8,918 nucleotides of DNA from Holosporales bacterium (GTDB taxonomy: Bacteria > Pseudomonadota > Alphaproteobacteria > RUG11792): positions 1-8,918 of the forward strand of contig JAISOC010000077.1 in NCBI GenBank assembly GCA_031275915.1, written 5' to 3'. Both the position numbers and the translations under genes were made by a program. The notes beneath the pieces were generated by a model that made no database searches, was not told the origin of the DNA, and was given only the letters and a program-made list of their open reading frames with translations. Positions 6,146 through 8,918 of this stretch are shown one piece after another. Each line of letters starts with the position of its first letter. Position 1 is the stretch's first letter.

Positions 6146-7006
6146 ATGTCGAAATCATTCCAAGATATCATATTTGGTCTTCAGAAATTCTGGGCAGAGT
6201 ATGGATGTGTAATTATGCAGCCGTATGACACAGAAGTGGGAGCTGGGACTTCTCATTATGTGACAACTCTTAAAGCTTTGGGTGATGATTATTGGAATGT
6301 CGCCTTTGTGCAGCCTTGCAGGAGACCTAAAGATGGAAGATATGCTGAAAATCCAAATAGAACCCAGTATTACTACCAGTATCAAGTAATTTTGAAACCA
6401 TCTCCTGATAATCCTCAAGAATTGTATTTAAATAGTCTCAAGGCAGTTGGATTTGATCTCTCTGCTCATGATATAAGATTCGTGGAGGACGATTGGGAAA
6501 ATCCATCTCTTGGAGCAGCAGGAATGGGATGGGAAATTTGGTGTGATGGTATGGAAATAACTCAATATACATATTTCCAGCAGGTTGGAGGTATTCAATG
6601 TCCTGTTATTCCAGTTGAGATTACATACGGTCTTGAGAGAATAGCGACCTTCATACAAAATGTTGAAAGTCATTTTGATATTAACTGGAATGGTCAAGAA
6701 GATGAAAAAAAATTGACATATGGAGATGTTTTGAAAAGATTTGAGAAAGAATTCTCCCTTTATAATTTCGATTATGCAAATGTTGATATGCTTTGGGAAC
6801 ATTTTGATGATTATGAAGAGGAGTGTAAAAGATTGTTGTCACATAATTTAGTTATGCCTGCATATGAGATGTGTGTTAAGGCCAATCATTGCTTCAATTT
6901 GCTTGATGCAAGAGGAGTTGTGAGTGTAACGGAGAGGGCTGGATACATTTCGAGAGTCAGAGCCTTGGCAAAGGAATGTTGTCAGGCCTGGGTTGATAGT
7001 TTGTGA
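6146..7006 (+). CDS. glyQ: Glycyl-tRNA synthetase alpha subunit
   Basis: Catalytic subunit of the bacterial alpha2-beta2 GlyRS; it makes glycyl-adenylate and charges tRNA-Gly together with GlyS. The 286 residues carry the whole family: [18 protein letters not shown] at 4-21, [14 protein letters not shown] at 25-38, [13 protein letters not shown] with GMGWEIW (111-132, class II motif 2 region), YFQQVGG (143-149) and [10 protein letters not shown] (158-167, motif 3 region). [17 protein letters not shown] near the C-terminus is also typical. An in-frame ATG at 6110 would add 12 residues, but it lies inside the -10 box, and homologues begin close to MSKSFQD, so 6146 is preferred. glyS follows 16 nt downstream, so the two subunits form an operon. 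Confidence 0.96.
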   Translation: MSKSFQDIIFGLQKFWAEYGCVIMQPYDTEVGAGTSHYVTTLKALGDDYWNVAFVQPCRRPKDGRYAENPNRTQYYYQYQVILKPSPDNPQELYLNSLKAVGFDLSAHDIRFVEDDWENPSLGAAGMGWEIWCDGMEITQYTYFQQVGGIQCPVIPVEITYGLERIATFIQNVESHFDINWNGQEDEKKLTYGDVLKRFEKEFSLYNFDYANVDMLWEHFDDYEEECKRLLSHNLVMPAYEMCVKANHCFNLLDARGVVSVTERAGYISRVRALAKECCQAWVDSL

Positions 7007-7010
7007 AAAT

Positions 7011-7015
7011 GGAGA
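7011..7015 (+). promoter_or_regulatory. Ribosome binding site of glyS
   Basis: GGAGA lies 7 nt before the ATG at 7023, just after the glyQ stop. It is the clearest Shine-Dalgarno in the window. It fixes the glyS start at 7023 rather than the out-of-frame ATG at 7009. Confidence 0.7.
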
Positions 7016-7022
7016 ATGTAAT

Positions 7023-8918
7023 ATGCAACAGGAACTGTTACTAGAAATATTTAGCGAAGAGATTCCAGCACGTTTGCAAAAAGATGCCTTGCATAATGCC
7101 AAAACATTAATGACAGTTCTGTTGAAAGAACACGGAGCAAGATACGAATGCGTTACATCGTTCGTATCGACAAGGCGTGTAACCCTTTGTGTTGATGCTC
7201 TCGATTTAACAACAAACGATTTGTTTGAAGAGAAGAGAGGCCCAAAGCTTGAGGCTCCTCAAAGCGCAATAGATGGGTTTTTAAGATCAAACAACAAAAC
7301 AATAAACGATTTAGTTGAAATCGATGATTATTATTACCTCAATATAATGACTCCTGGAGTCGATATAAAATCCGTTATTCCAACAATCATTGAAGAATTT
7401 ATAGAAAGATTCCCATGGCCGAAGACAATGAGATGGTATCTTGAAAAAGAGAAGGAATTAAGCACTTTTTGGATACGTCCTATAAGATCTATTTTGTGCA
7501 TATATGATGGAAATCCAATTAATGCATATGTCAAGTCTGTTGGCATAGAGGCATCAGATTTTACATATGGACATAGGTTTTTGTCATCTGATCCAATAAG
7601 AGTTTTTGATTTTGATGATTATGCATACAAATTAGAAAAAAACTATGTGATGCTGGATTACAAAAAGAAGGCCGACCATGTTGATCTTGAAATGGCCAGT
7701 ATGGCAGCAGAGCTTGGACTAATAGTTCATATGGATGAAGATCTAATAAACGAGGTAGCTGGTCTTGTGGACTACCCTTTCATGAGTATTGGTTCCATCG
7801 AAGAAAGTTTTATGAATTTGCCCAGGGAAGTACTATCTACATCCATGAAAGTACATCAAAAATATTTTACATTAACTTATTCAGATGGATTGATTGCTCC
7901 TTTCTTCGGGAATATAACAAATGTACCAAGTACTGAAATTATGAGAATCGGGTTCGACAGGGTGTTAAAAGCACGGCTTAGTGATGCTGCCTTTTTCTTT
8001 AAGGAGGATACGGATATATCGTTGGATGCCTTTGCTCAGAGGCTTTCTAATGTTGTCTTTCATGAAAAATTAGGAAGTGTTGGACAAAAAGTGGACAGAA
8101 TGCTCTCTATTGCAGAGACGAAGGAAGAAAACAGAGCGGTTTCTCTTTGTAAGGCTGATCTTGTAACTCAAATGGTTGGGGAGTTTCCGGAGCTTCAGGG
8201 AGTTATGGGAGCTATATACGCTCTTCATCAAGAGGAAGACAAAGAAGTAGCAAAAGCTATTAGAGAACATTATAAACCTCAAGGAGCAAATGACGATTTA
8301 CCTGAAACCTATATAGGAGCAAGATTATCTTTTTTTGATAAGCTTGATACTGTTGTTGGTTTTATAGGAATAGGGATTTATCCAACTGGATCTAGAGATC
8401 CATTTGCTCTGCGCAGAGCAGCATCCAGTATTGTTAGGCTTATATGCGACTGTAATGTTTTAGCCGAAGAAAAATTGTCATACTATGTGCAGACCCTTAT
8501 TACTTCATATTCTGACCAGGGAATCGCTATTGATATATCTGCAGAAAAGAAAATTTCGGATTTCATTACGGAAAGGCTGAAAGTGTATATGAGCGATAAG
8601 TTGGGAATAGATTATCCAGCAGTCGAAGCTGTTGTATCTTCATATGATAATTATGATTTTGATTTCGATGAAGCTATAAGGAAAGCCACAACCTTTGCTG
8701 AACTTTTAAAAATGAATGGATTTGAAATTGTTCAAAACGCGTACAAAAGAGTTAAAGGAGTTTTGGCAAATGCAAAAAAAGCAGTGAAAAAAAATATAAA
8801 ATTGATTGAGTTTAATAACAAATATGCGAATGATTTAAAGGATTTTTTGATAACTGTAAGCATGAGTGATTCACTCGAAGAGGATCTTGAAAAAGCCGTT
8901 AAATTATCAGAGCTTGTT
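7023..8918 (+). CDS. glyS: Glycyl-tRNA synthetase beta subunit (3' truncated by window edge)
   Basis: Beta subunit of alpha2-beta2 GlyRS, needed for tRNA-Gly binding and aminoacylation. The frame is open from ATG 7023 to the last base, giving 632 residues; E. coli GlyS has about 689, so only the last few dozen are missing. It opens with QELLLEIFSEEIPARLQ (2-18), the GlyS hallmark. VDYPF and LPREVLSTSMKVHQKYF follow at about 250-280. HEKLGSVGQKVDRM at 347-360, KADLVTQMVGEFPELQG (377-393) and EHYKP (415-419) form the HD-like region. DKLDTVVGFIGIG and PTGSRDPFALRRAA (439-467) follow, and QNAYKRVKGVL (571-581) belongs to the C-terminal DALR-like anticodon-binding domain. No frameshift or stop was found on a full manual translation. 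The gene is downstream of glyQ in the same operon. Confidence 0.96.
   Translation, partial: MQQELLLEIFSEEIPARLQKDALHNAKTLMTVLLKEHGARYECVTSFVSTRRVTLCVDALDLTTNDLFEEKRGPKLEAPQSAIDGFLRSNNKTINDLVEIDDYYYLNIMTPGVDIKSVIPTIIEEFIERFPWPKTMRWYLEKEKELSTFWIRPIRSILCIYDGNPINAYVKSVGIEASDFTYGHRFLSSDPIRVFDFDDYAYKLEKNYVMLDYKKKADHVDLEMASMAAELGLIVHMDEDLINEVAGLVDYPFMSIGSIEESFMNLPREVLSTSMKVHQKYFTLTYSDGLIAPFFGNITNVPSTEIMRIGFDRVLKARLSDAAFFFKEDTDISLDAFAQRLSNVVFHEKLGSVGQKVDRMLSIAETKEENRAVSLCKADLVTQMVGEFPELQGVMGAIYALHQEEDKEVAKAIREHYKPQGANDDLPETYIGARLSFFDKLDTVVGFIGIGIYPTGSRDPFALRRAASSIVRLICDCNVLAEEKLSYYVQTLITSYSDQGIAIDISAEKKISDFITERLKVYMSDKLGIDYPAVEAVVSSYDNYDFDFDEAIRKATTFAELLKMNGFEIVQNAYKRVKGVLANAKKAVKKNIKLIEFNNKYANDLKDFLITVSMSDSLEEDLEKAVKLSELV

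Noticed and set aside
6155..6802. Minus-strand ORFs across glyQ
   Set aside because: They are antisense shadows of a conserved synthetase frame, with no domain signature and no ribosome binding site.
7009..7011. ATG as the glyS start
   Set aside because: It is out of frame with glyS (14 nt offset) and overlaps the Shine-Dalgarno used by the ATG at 7023.
7334..8282. Minus-strand ORFs across glyS
   Set aside because: They are antisense to the continuous 632-codon glyS frame, which I translated in full without a stop.
1..8918. tRNA, rRNA, CRISPR array, prophage or defence genes
   Set aside because: No cloverleaf with a plausible T-arm, no spaced direct-repeat array, and no transposase, integrase or nuclease motif was seen; every long frame is a known housekeeping or transport family.

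Overview
The window looks like ordinary chromosome from an AT-rich alphaproteobacterium, most plausibly an obligate intracellular one of the Rickettsiales type (Midichloriaceae-like or Holosporales-like are possible). The evidence is the low GC content, short spacers and overlapping genes, an omega subunit with a long acidic tail, the split glycyl-tRNA synthetase (glyQ/glyS), and a reduced polyamine-type ABC transporter. The taxonomic guess is an inference from gene style, not from a marker gene.

Layout, left to right. Positions 1-207 (+) hold the last 68 codons of an OmpR/PhoB-type response regulator, which converges on a leftward gene block. That block reads tsaE (2558-2142), rpoZ (2085-1726), gltX (1736-339), all on the minus strand: tRNA t6A synthesis, RNA polymerase omega, and glutamyl-tRNA synthetase. 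rpoZ and gltX overlap by 11 nt. Between tsaE and the next gene lies a spacer of about 400 nt (2559-2959). It is dominated by a nested imperfect palindrome (core 2782-2902) that resembles a small repetitive palindromic element. A second leftward cluster follows: a TauE/SafE-family (TSUP) permease (5901-4846), a PotF/PotD-like binding protein (4849-3764) and a PotI/PotC-like permease (3757-2960). It is tightly packed, with a 4-nt overlap and a 6-nt gap, so it is probably one operon. After a divergent promoter region, glyQ (6146-7006) and glyS (7023 to beyond the right edge) run rightward.

How it works together: the window is mostly information processing (GluRS, GlyRS, t6A modification, RNA polymerase omega) plus one membrane transport operon. 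The transport operon lacks an ATPase and a second permease here, so its product would have to work with subunits encoded elsewhere. I see no defence system, prophage, CRISPR array, transposase or RNA gene. The least ordinary items are the palindromic spacer element, the binding protein that has lost several canonical polyamine-contact residues, and the extended -10 box that decides the glyQ start.
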